From contig SFFJ01000008.1 in NCBI GenBank assembly GCA_004557855.1, positions 1 through 63,004 of the forward strand: DNA of 63,004 bases. The letters run 5' to 3'. The notes beneath the pieces were generated by a model. It saw nothing but the letters and a program-made list of their open reading frames with translations. It was not told the origin of the DNA and searched no databases. A program made the position numbers and the translations under genes. The first letter of the stretch is position 1. Each line of letters begins with the position of its first letter. Source of the stretch: Oscillospiraceae bacterium (lineage in GTDB: Bacteria > Bacillota > Clostridia > Oscillospirales > Ruminococcaceae). Shown here piece after piece: positions 33,292-41,623 of the stretch.

Positions 33292-34131
33292 TTACCCCCT
33301 TTGCAGCAGTTTATGTGAAAGGATCTCAAAGAACTCGTGCTCCCCGAAGGAAACAAATCGGGCGGCATTTTCGCTGCGGCGCACCGTGACCGCAGTCTGC
33401 GGCATCAGCTCCAGCCGTTCCCGTCCATCCACCACCACGCACATCGACTGGCGGCAGCGGATGGAGACACTGCGCCCCGCCGAAACCACGATAGGCCGGA
33501 CCGAGACGCTGTGCGGGCAGATGGGTACAATGGATATGGTGGAAAGGCCGGGATCGATGACCGGCCCGCCGGCAGAAAGTGAATAAGCGGTAGAGCCGGT
33601 GGGGGTGGAAAGGATCAGCCCATCGGCGGAATACTCATTCATGCGGCGGTTATTGCAGTCGATCTCCAGGTCTATGATATTGGTCATCACCGGCTTGGTA
33701 AAAACAATATCATTGAGCGCAAAGGGGACCATCGTCTCTTCCCCGTCAAAGAGGGAGATGCCGAACCGCTGCTCGATGGAATAATCCCCGGCAAGGATGC
33801 GGTCAAAGGCCGCTGCGATCCCCTCCGGCTCCACCTGCGCCAAAAAGCCCAGCCGCCCGGCATTGATGCCGAGAACCGGCAACCCATATGCCGCCGAGCA
33901 ATGAGCGCCGTCGATGATGGTCCCGTCCCCGCCGATGCAAATGATCATATCCGCATGGCGGCAGGCCGTTTCCTTGGCGACAAGCTGCACCTCCGCGGGG
34001 TAGCTTGCACCCGGTACGGGCTCCGCCCACAGGCAGATGCCACACTCCCTGCGCAGCAGCTCATCGCATACCTTTTGGGTTACGGCGGGAACATTTTCCC
34101 GGGAAAAGTTCGCAATCAGGAAAAAATCCAT
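33292..34131 (-). CDS. nadK: NAD kinase
   Basis: Phosphorylates NAD to NADP. The 279-residue protein has the signature ICIGGDGTIIDG, GINAGRLGFLAQV, NEYSADGLILSTPTGSTAYS and AGGPVIDPGLSTISIVPICP, all diagnostic of the PpnK family. The ATG at 34131 follows AAGGAGGGG. In Clostridia it is commonly inserted between tlyA and argR, as here. Confidence 0.96.
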   Translation of the reverse strand: MDFFLIANFSRENVPAVTQKVCDELLRRECGICLWAEPVPGASYPAEVQLVAKETACRHADMIICIGGDGTIIDGAHCSAAYGLPVLGINAGRLGFLAQVEPEGIAAAFDRILAGDYSIEQRFGISLFDGEETMVPFALNDIVFTKPVMTNIIDLEIDCNNRRMNEYSADGLILSTPTGSTAYSLSAGGPVIDPGLSTISIVPICPHSVSVRPIVVSAGRSVSIRCRQSMCVVVDGRERLELMPQTAVTVRRSENAARFVSFGEHEFFEILSHKLLQRG

Positions 34132-34155
34132 AGGGCACCCCTCCTTTCCTGCGGT

Positions 34156-34959
34156 TTATTCGCTTAATGTCATGTGGGAAAGCCGAACGATCTCCTCCGG
34201 GGCGGGCAGTTCGGCTTCATACCCGCCTTTTTTCAGGTGCATCAAATATTCGATATTGCCCTCCGGCCCCTTTACAGGAGAAAAGGTCAGATGGATGGGC
34301 GTAAAGCCATTTTCCTTTGCATTGGAAAGCGCATTTTCCACAACCATCACATGGGTGCTTTCCTCCCGCACCACGCCCTTTTTGCCCACCAACTCCCGTC
34401 CGGCTTCAAACTGCGGCTTGATGAGGCACACTGCCTCGCCGCCGTCCTTCAAAAGCCGATAAAGCACCGGCAGCACCAGCTTGAGCGAAATAAAGGAAAC
34501 ATCCACCGAAGCAAAGTCCAAAAGCTCCGGCACCTCCTGCTCCGTCACATGGCGGATGTTGGTTCGCTCCAGATTGACGACCCGGTCATCGCAGCGCAGC
34601 TTCCACGCCAGTTGGCCGTAGCCTACATCGATGGCATAAACCTTTACGGCGCCGTTTTGCAGCATACAGTCGGTAAATCCGCCGGTGGATGCCCCGATAT
34701 CGGCGCAGGTGTACCCATCCAGTCGCAGCCCGAATTCCTTCATGGCCTTTTCCAGCTTGAGGCCGCCCCGGCTGACATACGCCAGCTGGTCCCCCCGCAC
34801 CTCGATCTCATCCTGCGGGGTCACATTCATGCCGGGCTTATCGGCCTTTTGGTTGTTCACGTATACCTGCCCGGCCATAATAATGCCCTTGGCACGGTCA
34901 CGGCCGGTGCACAGCCCGCGCTCCACAAGCGCCTGATCCAGTCTTTGTTTCTCTGTCAT
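34156..34959 (-). CDS. tlyA: TlyA-family rRNA 2'-O-methyltransferase
   Basis: Predicted to methylate cytidines of 16S and 23S rRNA (2'-O), the modification linked to capreomycin sensitivity. The 267-residue protein starts with an S4 domain (RLDQALVERGLCTGRDRAKG, VYVNNQKADKPG) and continues with a Rossmann methyltransferase with DIGASTGGFTDCML and a KPQFEAGRE segment. The ATG at 34959 has a GGGGAG site a little far upstream; the frame stays open to 35034 but that part overlaps ispA. Dxs, usually between ispA and tlyA, is absent. Confidence 0.93.
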   Translation of the reverse strand: MTEKQRLDQALVERGLCTGRDRAKGIIMAGQVYVNNQKADKPGMNVTPQDEIEVRGDQLAYVSRGGLKLEKAMKEFGLRLDGYTCADIGASTGGFTDCMLQNGAVKVYAIDVGYGQLAWKLRCDDRVVNLERTNIRHVTEQEVPELLDFASVDVSFISLKLVLPVLYRLLKDGGEAVCLIKPQFEAGRELVGKKGVVREESTHVMVVENALSNAKENGFTPIHLTFSPVKGPEGNIEYLMHLKKGGYEAELPAPEEIVRLSHMTLSE

Positions 34960-34981
34960 GCTTTGGGTTTCTCCCCTATCA

Positions 34982-35869
34982 TTAGTGATGGCGTTTGGCC
35001 AGCGTATCAGCCAGCTCATACAGCATTTCATCATCCAGCACGGTACCCTTTACCGCCAAATCCGCTTCCAGAACCAGCCGGCGTACCATTTCTCGGGCTT
35101 TTTCCACACCGTACAGGGTGATGTAGGTGGTTTTATTATTATCGGCATCGCTGGTGGATTTCCCCAGCTTTTCGCTTTCCTCGGTCGCATCCAGTATATC
35201 ATCGACAATTTGGAACGCCAGCCCGATTTTGGCTGCATACAGGTCGGCCTGCATGACGACATCACGGGGGGCGCCGGCCGCAAGGCAGCCCAGCACCGCC
35301 GCCGAGCGAATCAGCGCACCGGTTTTCATGCTGTGCATCGCCTCCAGCTGCTCCGGCGTCATGGGGACTTCCTCCGGGGCGGTATCGATGACCTGCCCGC
35401 CGATCATCCCCTCAACACCCGCCGCGCGGGAAAGCTGATTGACGCAGCGCAGTACCGTTTCTGCCGGCAGCGTGCCGTTAAAATAGGCATCGGAGGCCGC
35501 CGAAAAAGCATGGGTCAGCAGGGCGTCCCCAGCCAGCAGGGCCGTCCCCTCACCGAACTTGATATGACAGGAGGGTTTTCCCCGGCGCAGGTCATCGTTA
35601 TCCATGCAGGGTAAATCGTCGTGGATCAAAGAATAGGCGTGGACCATCTCAATGGCACAGGCCAGCGGCAGCGCCGACTGCACCTCTCCGCCGCACAGCT
35701 CGCACATCGCCAGCGTCAGGCAGCCGCGGATGCGTTTTCCGCCATCCAGAAGGCTGTATGCCATCGCCTCGCACACCTTGCCCTGCGGCAGCGTGACGGG
35801 GGGCAGGTACTGCGGCAGCGCCGCTTCTATCATGGAACAGTATTCGGGGTAGCGCTCACTCCATGTCAT
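34982..35869 (-). CDS. ispA: polyprenyl (farnesyl/geranylgeranyl) diphosphate synthase
   Basis: Trans-prenyltransferase joining DMAPP and IPP to make the allylic primer for UppS and quinones. The 295-residue protein shows the first Asp-rich motif in LIHDDLPCMDNDDLRRG, GKRIRGCLTLA and the second Asp-rich motif in FQIVDDILD. The ATG at 35869 has GGAGGGG upstream and lies 14 bases inside xseB, so it is coupled to it. Frame extensions upstream cover xseB and are rejected. Confidence 0.95.
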   Translation of the reverse strand: MTWSERYPEYCSMIEAALPQYLPPVTLPQGKVCEAMAYSLLDGGKRIRGCLTLAMCELCGGEVQSALPLACAIEMVHAYSLIHDDLPCMDNDDLRRGKPSCHIKFGEGTALLAGDALLTHAFSAASDAYFNGTLPAETVLRCVNQLSRAAGVEGMIGGQVIDTAPEEVPMTPEQLEAMHSMKTGALIRSAAVLGCLAAGAPRDVVMQADLYAAKIGLAFQIVDDILDATEESEKLGKSTSDADNNKTTYITLYGVEKAREMVRRLVLEADLAVKGTVLDDEMLYELADTLAKRHH

Positions 35870-36065
35870 TTCGGTTCCCCTCCAACTGCATTTTTCCCAT
35901 TTCCACCTTCTGCCGGGCATCCGCCAGCAGCTCATCGCAGCTTTTGCTGATCTCGACTCCCTTGGTGTAAAGCTCCAATGCTTCCTCCAGGGGCAGCTCC
36001 TCCGCAGAAAGGCGCCGAACGATATTTTCAAGCTCTTTAAGTTCTTTTTCCAATGATTTTGCCAT
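35856..36065 (-). CDS. xseB: exodeoxyribonuclease VII small subunit
   Basis: Partner of XseA in the single-strand exonuclease VII. The 69-residue helical protein has the family core LEKELKELENIVRRLSAEEL, PLEEALELYTKGVEI and a short charged tail. It starts three bases after the xseA stop and overlaps the ispA start. Confidence 0.95.
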   Translation of the reverse strand: MAKSLEKELKELENIVRRLSAEELPLEEALELYTKGVEISKSCDELLADARQKVEMGKMQLEGNRNDME

Positions 36066-36068
36066 CTC

Positions 36069-37292
36069 TTACTCCTTTCGGGGGTTCACCGCCGTAACGG
36101 TGGAAAGCACCTCGCCGTCCTTGATGCGGGTAAGCAGTATATCTCCCGGTTTTACATCCCGGCAGGAATACAGCGGTAATTGCTCCCCCTGCCGCACCGT
36201 ATAGGTGATGCTGTACCCGCGTTCCACCGGCAGGGCAGGGTCAAGCAGCTCCAGCTGCCCGTGCAACTGCCCCGCCTGTTGGGTCAGCCGCCACAGGATA
36301 TGCTGCATATTTCCCTGAAGCAGCCGAGTCAGATAGTCCAGCCGCTGACGGTTCTTACTGTATAAAACCTGCGGCGACCGGGCCCGCAGCACCCGTTGAA
36401 GCGCATCGGTGCGCCCCAAAAGCCCGTACAGCCGGTATTTCATCGCCCTTTGCAGGCCGTTTTTCGCAAGGGAAAACTCGGTCAGAAGCTCCGCCTTGGA
36501 AACGCAGCAGTACTGGCAGGCTGCCGTAGGGGTAGCCGCACGCAGGTCAGCCACTTCATCCAACAGGGTGATATCCACATCATGCCCCACCGCCGAAACG
36601 ATCGGCACCGGGGAAGCCGCCGCAGCACGCAGCAGCCGTTCATCATTAAAAACCGCCAGCGTTTCCGCTGCACCGCCGCCCCGTGCGATGATAATGACAT
36701 CGCACCGGTTATCGGCGACGGCACATCGCAGGGCGTACAGCATTTCCTCTACCGCTGCCGCACCCTGTACCGTAGCAGGATAAAGAACGATCGGGATCAG
36801 GTCGTTGTGCTTTCCCATCCCGGTGATGATATCCTGCACCGCAGCTCCCTCGGCCGAGGTAATGACCCCGACTGCCCGCGGGAAACGGGGAGCGGGGCGC
36901 TTGCGCTCGGGAGAGAGCAGCCCCTCCGCCAGCAGCTTTTGCCGCAGGGCGGTGTAATCCACGCTGCCTGTTCCCTGCCCTATGCTTTGAATATCATAAG
37001 CCGAAAGCTGATATTGACCGTCCCGTTCGTACAGGGTGATCGCCCCTCGCACGATAACGGTATCGCCCTCCTGCGGAAAAGCGGGGACTCTTTCGGCATA
37101 ACGTGCAAACATCACACACCGCAGCGTGGCGTCTCCCTCGCTGACGGTAAAGTAGAAGTGACCCGAGCCGCTTCGCCGGCTCATGCTGGTTAATTCGCCC
37201 TTGACCAGCAGATCGCCCAGTAACGGATTTTCCTCCAGCTGGGCCTTTACATAGCGATTGAGCTGCGAAACCTTGATGATTTGTGCCGGCAA
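36069..37292 (-). CDS. xseA: exodeoxyribonuclease VII large subunit
   Basis: Catalytic subunit of the bidirectional single-strand nuclease. The protein has an N-terminal OB fold (VSQLNRYVKAQLEENPLLGD, LVKGELTSMS), the catalytic region with RFPRAVGVITSAEGAAVQDI and IIIARGGGA, and a helical C-terminal part. The frame begins at a GTG (37301) that overlaps the GGGGAGG Shine-Dalgarno; the TTG at 37292 lies eight bases after that site and is taken as start, giving 407 residues. FolD, often found upstream in Bacillus, is absent. Confidence 0.93.
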   Translation of the reverse strand: MPAQIIKVSQLNRYVKAQLEENPLLGDLLVKGELTSMSRRSGSGHFYFTVSEGDATLRCVMFARYAERVPAFPQEGDTVIVRGAITLYERDGQYQLSAYDIQSIGQGTGSVDYTALRQKLLAEGLLSPERKRPAPRFPRAVGVITSAEGAAVQDIITGMGKHNDLIPIVLYPATVQGAAAVEEMLYALRCAVADNRCDVIIIARGGGAAETLAVFNDERLLRAAAASPVPIVSAVGHDVDITLLDEVADLRAATPTAACQYCCVSKAELLTEFSLAKNGLQRAMKYRLYGLLGRTDALQRVLRARSPQVLYSKNRQRLDYLTRLLQGNMQHILWRLTQQAGQLHGQLELLDPALPVERGYSITYTVRQGEQLPLYSCRDVKPGDILLTRIKDGEVLSTVTAVNPRKE

Positions 37293-37318
37293 CGGTGTCA
37301 CCTCCCCGCATGGTTTTT

Positions 37319-37327
37319 ATTATAGCA
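37319..37327 (-). promoter_or_regulatory. extended -10 promoter of xseA
   Basis: On the minus strand TGC followed by TATAAT (37327-37319), no good -35. It sits just after the nusB terminator and about 30 bases before xseA. Confidence 0.45.
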
Positions 37328-37328
37328 C

Positions 37329-37364
37329 AAAAGGGAGCCTGCCGCCAAAAGGCGCAGTACTCCC
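37329..37364 (-). terminator. Rho-independent terminator after nusB
   Basis: Minus-strand stem built from GGGAG, CTGC and GCC paired with GGC, GCAG and CTCCC around a TTTT loop, followed by TTTTG. Confidence 0.68.
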
Positions 37365-37371
37365 CCGTTTA

Positions 37372-37800
37372 TCATTCCTCGGTTTTCGCGGGGAGAGTCG
37401 CTTCGCCCATGGTGCCCCGGACATACCCGCCCAACACGCCGTTGATGTAGGAGGCATCCTCCGGCCCGGCGTACTTTTTGGCCAGCTCCACCGCCTCATT
37501 GATGACCGCACCTACAGGGGCGTCCTTTACATAGGCGATCTCGGTCATGGCCAACATCAATATCGCCAGCGATACCTTTGGCAGGCGGTTGGCTTTCCAC
37601 TTTTTACTGTACTGCTCTATCGATGAGAGGTTGTCCTCCCAATGCAGGCGTACCTGCTCGGCAATCCCGACGGCGTACTCATCCACCGTTTCATCCCGGA
37701 AGATCAGGGCGTTATCCACCATCTCGCCTACGGTATTATCGTTAAAATTCATCTCGAAGATCATGGCAAGCGCCTGCTCGCGCGCTTCGCGTCTGGTCAT
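37372..37800 (-). CDS. nusB: transcription antitermination factor NusB
   Basis: Binds boxA RNA with NusE (S10) for rRNA antitermination. The 142-residue protein starts MTRREAREQALAMIFEMNF, contains SIEQYSKKWKANRLPKVSLA and ends in VGAVINEAVELAKKYAGPED, typical of NusB. The ATG at 37800 has GGAGG nine bases upstream; the frame opens earlier through the preceding terminator. Confidence 0.95.
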   Translation of the reverse strand: MTRREAREQALAMIFEMNFNDNTVGEMVDNALIFRDETVDEYAVGIAEQVRLHWEDNLSSIEQYSKKWKANRLPKVSLAILMLAMTEIAYVKDAPVGAVINEAVELAKKYAGPEDASYINGVLGGYVRGTMGEATLPAKTEE

Positions 37801-37821
37801 ATTTTGTCGTCCTCCATTCAG

Positions 37822-37860
37822 TAAAAACAGCCCCCTTAATGCAATATTAAGAGGGCTGTC
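37822..37860 (-). terminator. Rho-independent terminator between the Asp23-like gene and nusB
   Basis: Minus-strand stem CAGCCCTCTTAAT with ATTAAGGGGGCTG, five-base loop, then TTTTTACTG. Confidence 0.8.
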
Positions 37861-37870
37861 GGTCGAACTC

Positions 37871-38233
37871 TTATTCTGCCTTGGCTTCGGGCCGTGCGGC
37901 CGAAACACCGGCAATGTAAAGGTTCACGGTAGCTACTTCGATACCGGTCATGCTTTGAACGGCATCTTTTACCGCTTCTTGCAGCTTGCGGGAAAGAACG
38001 GGGATCTTGGCATCCGGATGGACCAAAAGGCGAATGTCAATGGTGGCCTTGCCTTCATTCATCTGGATCGAGATCGGCTTGATGGTCTGCTTTTCCAGCA
38101 GCCAACCGCCGATATTGGAAACGATGGGCGCCAGACACGCCACACCCTCCACTTCTTTTACCGCATATTCCGCAATGGACGCCACGACCTCGGAGGAGAT
38201 CCGCAGGCTTCCGGCAGTGTTTTCATATTCCAT
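37871..38233 (-). CDS. Asp23/Gls24-family envelope stress protein
   Basis: A 120-residue member of the Asp23/Gls24/YqhY family, soluble proteins tied to envelope homeostasis and, for YqhY, to fatty-acid synthesis regulation. Family segments LRISSEVVASIAEYAVKEVE and IDIRLLVHPDAKIPVLSRKL are visible. It lies between spoIIIAH and nusB, the YqhY position, although accB and accC that often precede it are absent. It has its own strong promoter at 38273-38301. Confidence 0.9.
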   Translation of the reverse strand: MEYENTAGSLRISSEVVASIAEYAVKEVEGVACLAPIVSNIGGWLLEKQTIKPISIQMNEGKATIDIRLLVHPDAKIPVLSRKLQEAVKDAVQSMTGIEVATVNLYIAGVSAARPEAKAE

Positions 38234-38272
38234 CTATGTTGCACCTCCCATGCATTGGACTGATACCACTAT

Positions 38273-38301
38273 ATTATAGCAATATTTTGTCCCGGTGGCA
38301 A
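38273..38301 (-). promoter_or_regulatory. promoter of the Asp23-family gene
   Basis: On the minus strand TTGCCA (38301-38296), 17 bases, TATAAT (38278-38273). It begins immediately at the end of spoIIIAH, so this gene can be expressed outside sporulation. Confidence 0.72.
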
Positions 38302-38814
38302 CTATTTTATTTCGATTATGGATACATTGCTTTCCTCCACCGATACTTCGGCCATGACGGCGTCCATGATTTGCGCCGCTTCGCTGTCGGTCAGGCCGCT
38401 GCTTTGCACAATAACATCCACCTTGTTTTCATCCAGATAGACCATGCATTCTGTAAAGCCCTTGGCCTTTATGATGTTTTCAATCTTCCCCTCGGTCTCT
38501 ATTGTCTTGGCAAGGCTTTGTGCCTGCTGCGCCAGCACAGCCGCCACCCCTTCCTCCATCGCCGAGTCCTCCAGCATATACTTCAGGGCGTCCATTGCCT
38601 CATCACGGGATTGCGTCCGGTTGAGCCGCGCCGAAACAAAGTAGGCGTCCCCGTAATTTGCAGTACCCTGCCCGTCCTCCGGCGTCTGCGTTTCGGCCCC
38701 GGCGGCTATGTAGTCCTCCTGTCTCATGTAATCCCAGTTAAGATACACCGCAGCGCCCAAAGCCAGCACCAGCGCCCCCAGCACAATATACCCCTTTTTA
38801 ATGGAAAATTTCAT
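38302..38814 (-). CDS. spoIIIAH: stage III sporulation protein AH
   Basis: Mother-cell half of the SpoIIQ-SpoIIIAH feeding-tube channel between mother cell and forespore. The 170-residue protein has one N-terminal membrane segment (GYIVLGALVLALGAAVYLNW) and a C-terminal YscJ-like ring-building domain (CMVYLDENKVDVIVQSSGLT). The spacer region is short and polar. Last gene of the spoIIIA operon. Confidence 0.95.
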   Translation of the reverse strand: MKFSIKKGYIVLGALVLALGAAVYLNWDYMRQEDYIAAGAETQTPEDGQGTANYGDAYFVSARLNRTQSRDEAMDALKYMLEDSAMEEGVAAVLAQQAQSLAKTIETEGKIENIIKAKGFTECMVYLDENKVDVIVQSSGLTDSEAAQIMDAVMAEVSVEESNVSIIEIK

Positions 38815-38854
38815 TTAACTATGCACTCCTTTTTACGGGTAGAATGATAATCTA

Positions 38855-39421
38855 TCAGGAACCGGCGGTGCCGGGGCTGATCCGTGAAACGGTAATTTTT
38901 GCAGTGGAAATATCCAGTGCGGTCTTTACGGCGGAGATCACCTCCGATACCACCCTAGGGTCTCCCCCGCCGCCGCATACCACTACCACCCCCTTGATCT
39001 CCGGCTCATTGAGCGCCGTCACCAAGGGGCTGTCGCCGTCCTCCACCATCACATAGCTTTGCTCGGTGGTGTTTTTCTGCTGGGTCTTGCGCTGATCGTC
39101 GCTTTTATATTCCTCGCTTACATCACTGTTCACCTTTTCGGTCATGGCATAGGTGTAGGTATAGCCGCTTTTTACAGTGATCATCACCTCCACCTCGCCC
39201 ACGCCGTCTATCTTCCCCAATATTCCCTCCAGGCGGCGCTCCAGCGCGGCAGCATATTCCTCGGCCGAGGGCACCGACTCCTGCTGTGCCTTCGGCTTCC
39301 CAGCGCCGGTTTTCAGCATCGGCGCTATCCCGATAAGCAATATCCCCATTAGTCCTGCCGCCATGATCAATGTCATTTTAGTCGGCTTTTTGCCGGTACT
39401 GCCATGCTTCTTCTGTTCCAT
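38855..39421 (-). CDS. spoIIIAG: stage III sporulation protein AG
   Basis: Forms a large ring in the mother-cell membrane. The 188-residue protein has a basic N terminus, one membrane segment (TLIMAAGLMGILLIGIAPML) and a periplasmic ring-building fold with VEVMITVKSGYTYTYAM and GVVVVCGGGGDPRVVSEVIS. Its start lies 44 bases inside spoIIIAF, with GAGGAT upstream. Confidence 0.94.
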   Translation of the reverse strand: MEQKKHGSTGKKPTKMTLIMAAGLMGILLIGIAPMLKTGAGKPKAQQESVPSAEEYAAALERRLEGILGKIDGVGEVEVMITVKSGYTYTYAMTEKVNSDVSEEYKSDDQRKTQQKNTTEQSYVMVEDGDSPLVTALNEPEIKGVVVVCGGGGDPRVVSEVISAVKTALDISTAKITVSRISPGTAGS

Positions 39422-39896
39422 AGGTTTCTATCCTCACATCCGCCCCCAGCCGGTAGCCCAGCGCCCGGCTGATAACCAAGCTATGCTCTGTCGCCCGCTG
39501 CGGCAAATACAGCAGCAGGTAAAGCCCTTTCGTCCCGTCCGGGTGTTCCTCTGTTTTTATGTATATTTGGAATTCCCCCGGCTTTATGCCATAGTCGGCC
39601 AGATATTCGGCGGCGGTCTTTTCTGTTTCCCTTTGCGAAAGCGCCATGGCCCGCCCGGTGAAATATTCCTCCGCCCGCTGTGCCGTTTGCTCCCGCTGCC
39701 GTTCGGCATCCCCGGCGCTAAAATCTATCTTAACGTTGATCTGCCCCACCCATGTCACCATGCAAACCAGCAAAAACCCGCCCAGGATCACCCGCATCAG
39801 CGGCCGGTAACGCTCGTCCGGGGTCAGCATCAGCACAATGCCGGAAAACAGCACCCCCGCAAAGAGGGTATAGCACCAGCTTTGTATGCCCTGCAC
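39378..39896 (-). CDS. spoIIIAF: stage III sporulation protein AF
   Basis: A 172-residue component of the SpoIIIA complex with two N-terminal membrane segments (YTLFAGVLFSGIVLML and LMRVILGGFLLVCMVTWV) and a soluble C-terminal domain. The start is GTG at 39896, supported by a G-rich Shine-Dalgarno. The 3' end overlaps spoIIIAG by 44 bases. Confidence 0.9.
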   Translation of the reverse strand: MQGIQSWCYTLFAGVLFSGIVLMLTPDERYRPLMRVILGGFLLVCMVTWVGQINVKIDFSAGDAERQREQTAQRAEEYFTGRAMALSQRETEKTAAEYLADYGIKPGEFQIYIKTEEHPDGTKGLYLLLYLPQRATEHSLVISRALGYRLGADVRIETYGTEEAWQYRQKAD

Positions 39897-39900
39897 CGTG

Positions 39901-41037
39901 TCATCCCCCCTTAAAGGCCAGTATCATCAGCGATGTGGAAACGATAAACAGCATGGCGTAATAAAGGGCGATAGCCAGCATCACATTAAGCGCCGACCCC
40001 ACCGATTTCAGCAGCCGGGAAAGCTCCTCGACCCCCAGCATCCCCGCAATAAACCCGCCGCACGCCGTGACGGCCTGCCACAGTATCACCCGCACCACCA
40101 CCGGCAGAAAGGTAAGCGCAGCAATGGCTATCCCCGCAGCGCCAACGGTGCTTTTTACCAGCTGCACGCACCCCTGCGTCGCCATAAAAAGCTCCGAAAG
40201 GCTGCCGCCGACGCCGGGGATCAAGCTGTTCAGCATAAATTTCGTCGCCTTTACCGCCACATTATCCCCGCCGCCCGCTATGGCGGATTGCAGCGACAGC
40301 AGCGCCACAAAGACCGTCATGGTCACACCCAGCCCCCATGTGATGACCTTTTTGATCCCCGCCACAAGGTCACGCAGCCCCATCTGCGGAACAATCTCCG
40401 CAGCAACGGCAAGGGAAAGATAACAGCTGATGACCGGCACGAACGCCGCCTGCAGCAGACCGTTCACCCCCTGGCACGCACCAAACAGCAAAACATTATA
40501 AATCGCCCCGGTCATCGGTTGTCCCGCCGTTGTCATGATGCCGGCAAAAACCGGGATATACACCGTAAGAAACAGCGAAAAATCCGCAAATACCGTATGC
40601 AGCGATAAAATACAATCCATAACGGGGCGGATAAGCAGCGTAACGGCAAAGGCAGTCATGATTGCGCCAAACACCTGATGCACCCCGCCCCCCAGCGTGC
40701 TGCCGATGCCCTTTACCACGGCACACAGCAGCACCGCACCCAATAGCGACAGCAGTACCCTCACCGGCGCGTCCAGTACCTCTTTGACCTCATTTTGCAC
40801 CATCTGCCACAGCTCTTCCGCCGGCATGGCAATCAGCTCCGAAAAGGAGGAGATCCCCTGCTCCGCCATCTTTTCGGCTGCCTGCGGCGGAATACTCTCC
40901 CGCACCGCCTGCCAATCCTCCCCGGCCAAATACTGCTCCGCTTCCATCGCCGGGTCCGGCATCTCCGCCGACGCGATATTCCCCATTATCATAAGGCACA
41001 CCGCCGCCATCAAAAGGCCTTTTATCATGGTTCTCAT
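39901..41037 (-). CDS. spoIIIAE: stage III sporulation protein AE
   Basis: A polytopic membrane component of the SpoIIIA secretion-like apparatus. The 378-residue protein has a signal-like first segment (LLMAAVCLMIMGNIASAE), then an amphipathic region and several membrane helices; the block VPQMGLRDLVAGIKKVITWG is well conserved in the family. The ATG at 41037 overlaps the spoIIIAD stop (ATGA). Longer frames upstream cover spoIIIAD and are rejected. Confidence 0.94.
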   Translation of the reverse strand: MRTMIKGLLMAAVCLMIMGNIASAEMPDPAMEAEQYLAGEDWQAVRESIPPQAAEKMAEQGISSFSELIAMPAEELWQMVQNEVKEVLDAPVRVLLSLLGAVLLCAVVKGIGSTLGGGVHQVFGAIMTAFAVTLLIRPVMDCILSLHTVFADFSLFLTVYIPVFAGIMTTAGQPMTGAIYNVLLFGACQGVNGLLQAAFVPVISCYLSLAVAAEIVPQMGLRDLVAGIKKVITWGLGVTMTVFVALLSLQSAIAGGGDNVAVKATKFMLNSLIPGVGGSLSELFMATQGCVQLVKSTVGAAGIAIAALTFLPVVVRVILWQAVTACGGFIAGMLGVEELSRLLKSVGSALNVMLAIALYYAMLFIVSTSLMILAFKGG

Positions 41038-41423
41038 AGGCGCAGCAGCTCCCCGGCCGTTTCCAGCAGCTGTGTAAATACCGGCATACACATCAGCACC
41101 AGCGCTGTTTTGGCGGCCAGCTCTACCTTGGCGGCTATGGCGGCTTCTCCTGCATCCCGGCAGCATTGGCTGCCCAGCTCCGCCACAATGCAGATCCCCA
41201 GCGCCTTCAGAATGATCCCGGTCAGGTCGCTCTGCCCCGAAAGCCCTGCCATCGCCCTTTCCAGCCCGGACAGTATCCCATTCATCTGGCCCAAAAGGTT
41301 CAGCAGTACAAAGGCCCCGCAGCCAAGCGACAGCAGCATGGCAAATTCCGGTCGCTGTCCCCGCAGCGAAAGCGCCAGCAGCGCCGTAATGATACACAGA
41401 ACGATAAGGGCGGTTATCTCCAT
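41034..41423 (-). CDS. spoIIIAD: stage III sporulation protein AD
   Basis: A 129-residue membrane protein, homologous to SpoIIIAC but longer, with about four hydrophobic segments (ALIVLCIITALLALSL, LLSLGCGAFVLLNLLGQM, and a C-terminal VLMCMPVFTQLLETAGELL). Overlaps spoIIIAC by ten bases and spoIIIAE by four. Confidence 0.92.
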   Translation of the reverse strand: MEITALIVLCIITALLALSLRGQRPEFAMLLSLGCGAFVLLNLLGQMNGILSGLERAMAGLSGQSDLTGIILKALGICIVAELGSQCCRDAGEAAIAAKVELAAKTALVLMCMPVFTQLLETAGELLRL

Positions 41424-41623
41424 GGTATCACCAGCCCGAATACACTCTTGACGGTTTGGAATAGCCCGCTGATCTCATAAATCAGCATGGTAAGCACCAC
41501 GATCAGCCCCGCTAATGAGGTCAGCATCGCCTGCTCCTCCCGCCCGGAGCGCAGCAGCACCTGATACAGCACCGATACGATGATCCCGATGGCCGCTATC
41601 CTGAAGATGAGATCCACTTCCAT
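41414..41623 (-). CDS. spoIIIAC: stage III sporulation protein AC
   Basis: A 69-residue protein with two membrane segments (IFRIAAIGIIVSVLYQVLL and MLTSLAGLIVVLTMLIY). Size and the GREEQAMLTSLAGLIV segment match the family. The ATG has CGGAGGAAA upstream and the gene sits in the fixed AB-AC-AD order. Confidence 0.94.
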   Translation of the reverse strand: MEVDLIFRIAAIGIIVSVLYQVLLRSGREEQAMLTSLAGLIVVLTMLIYEISGLFQTVKSVFGLVIPWR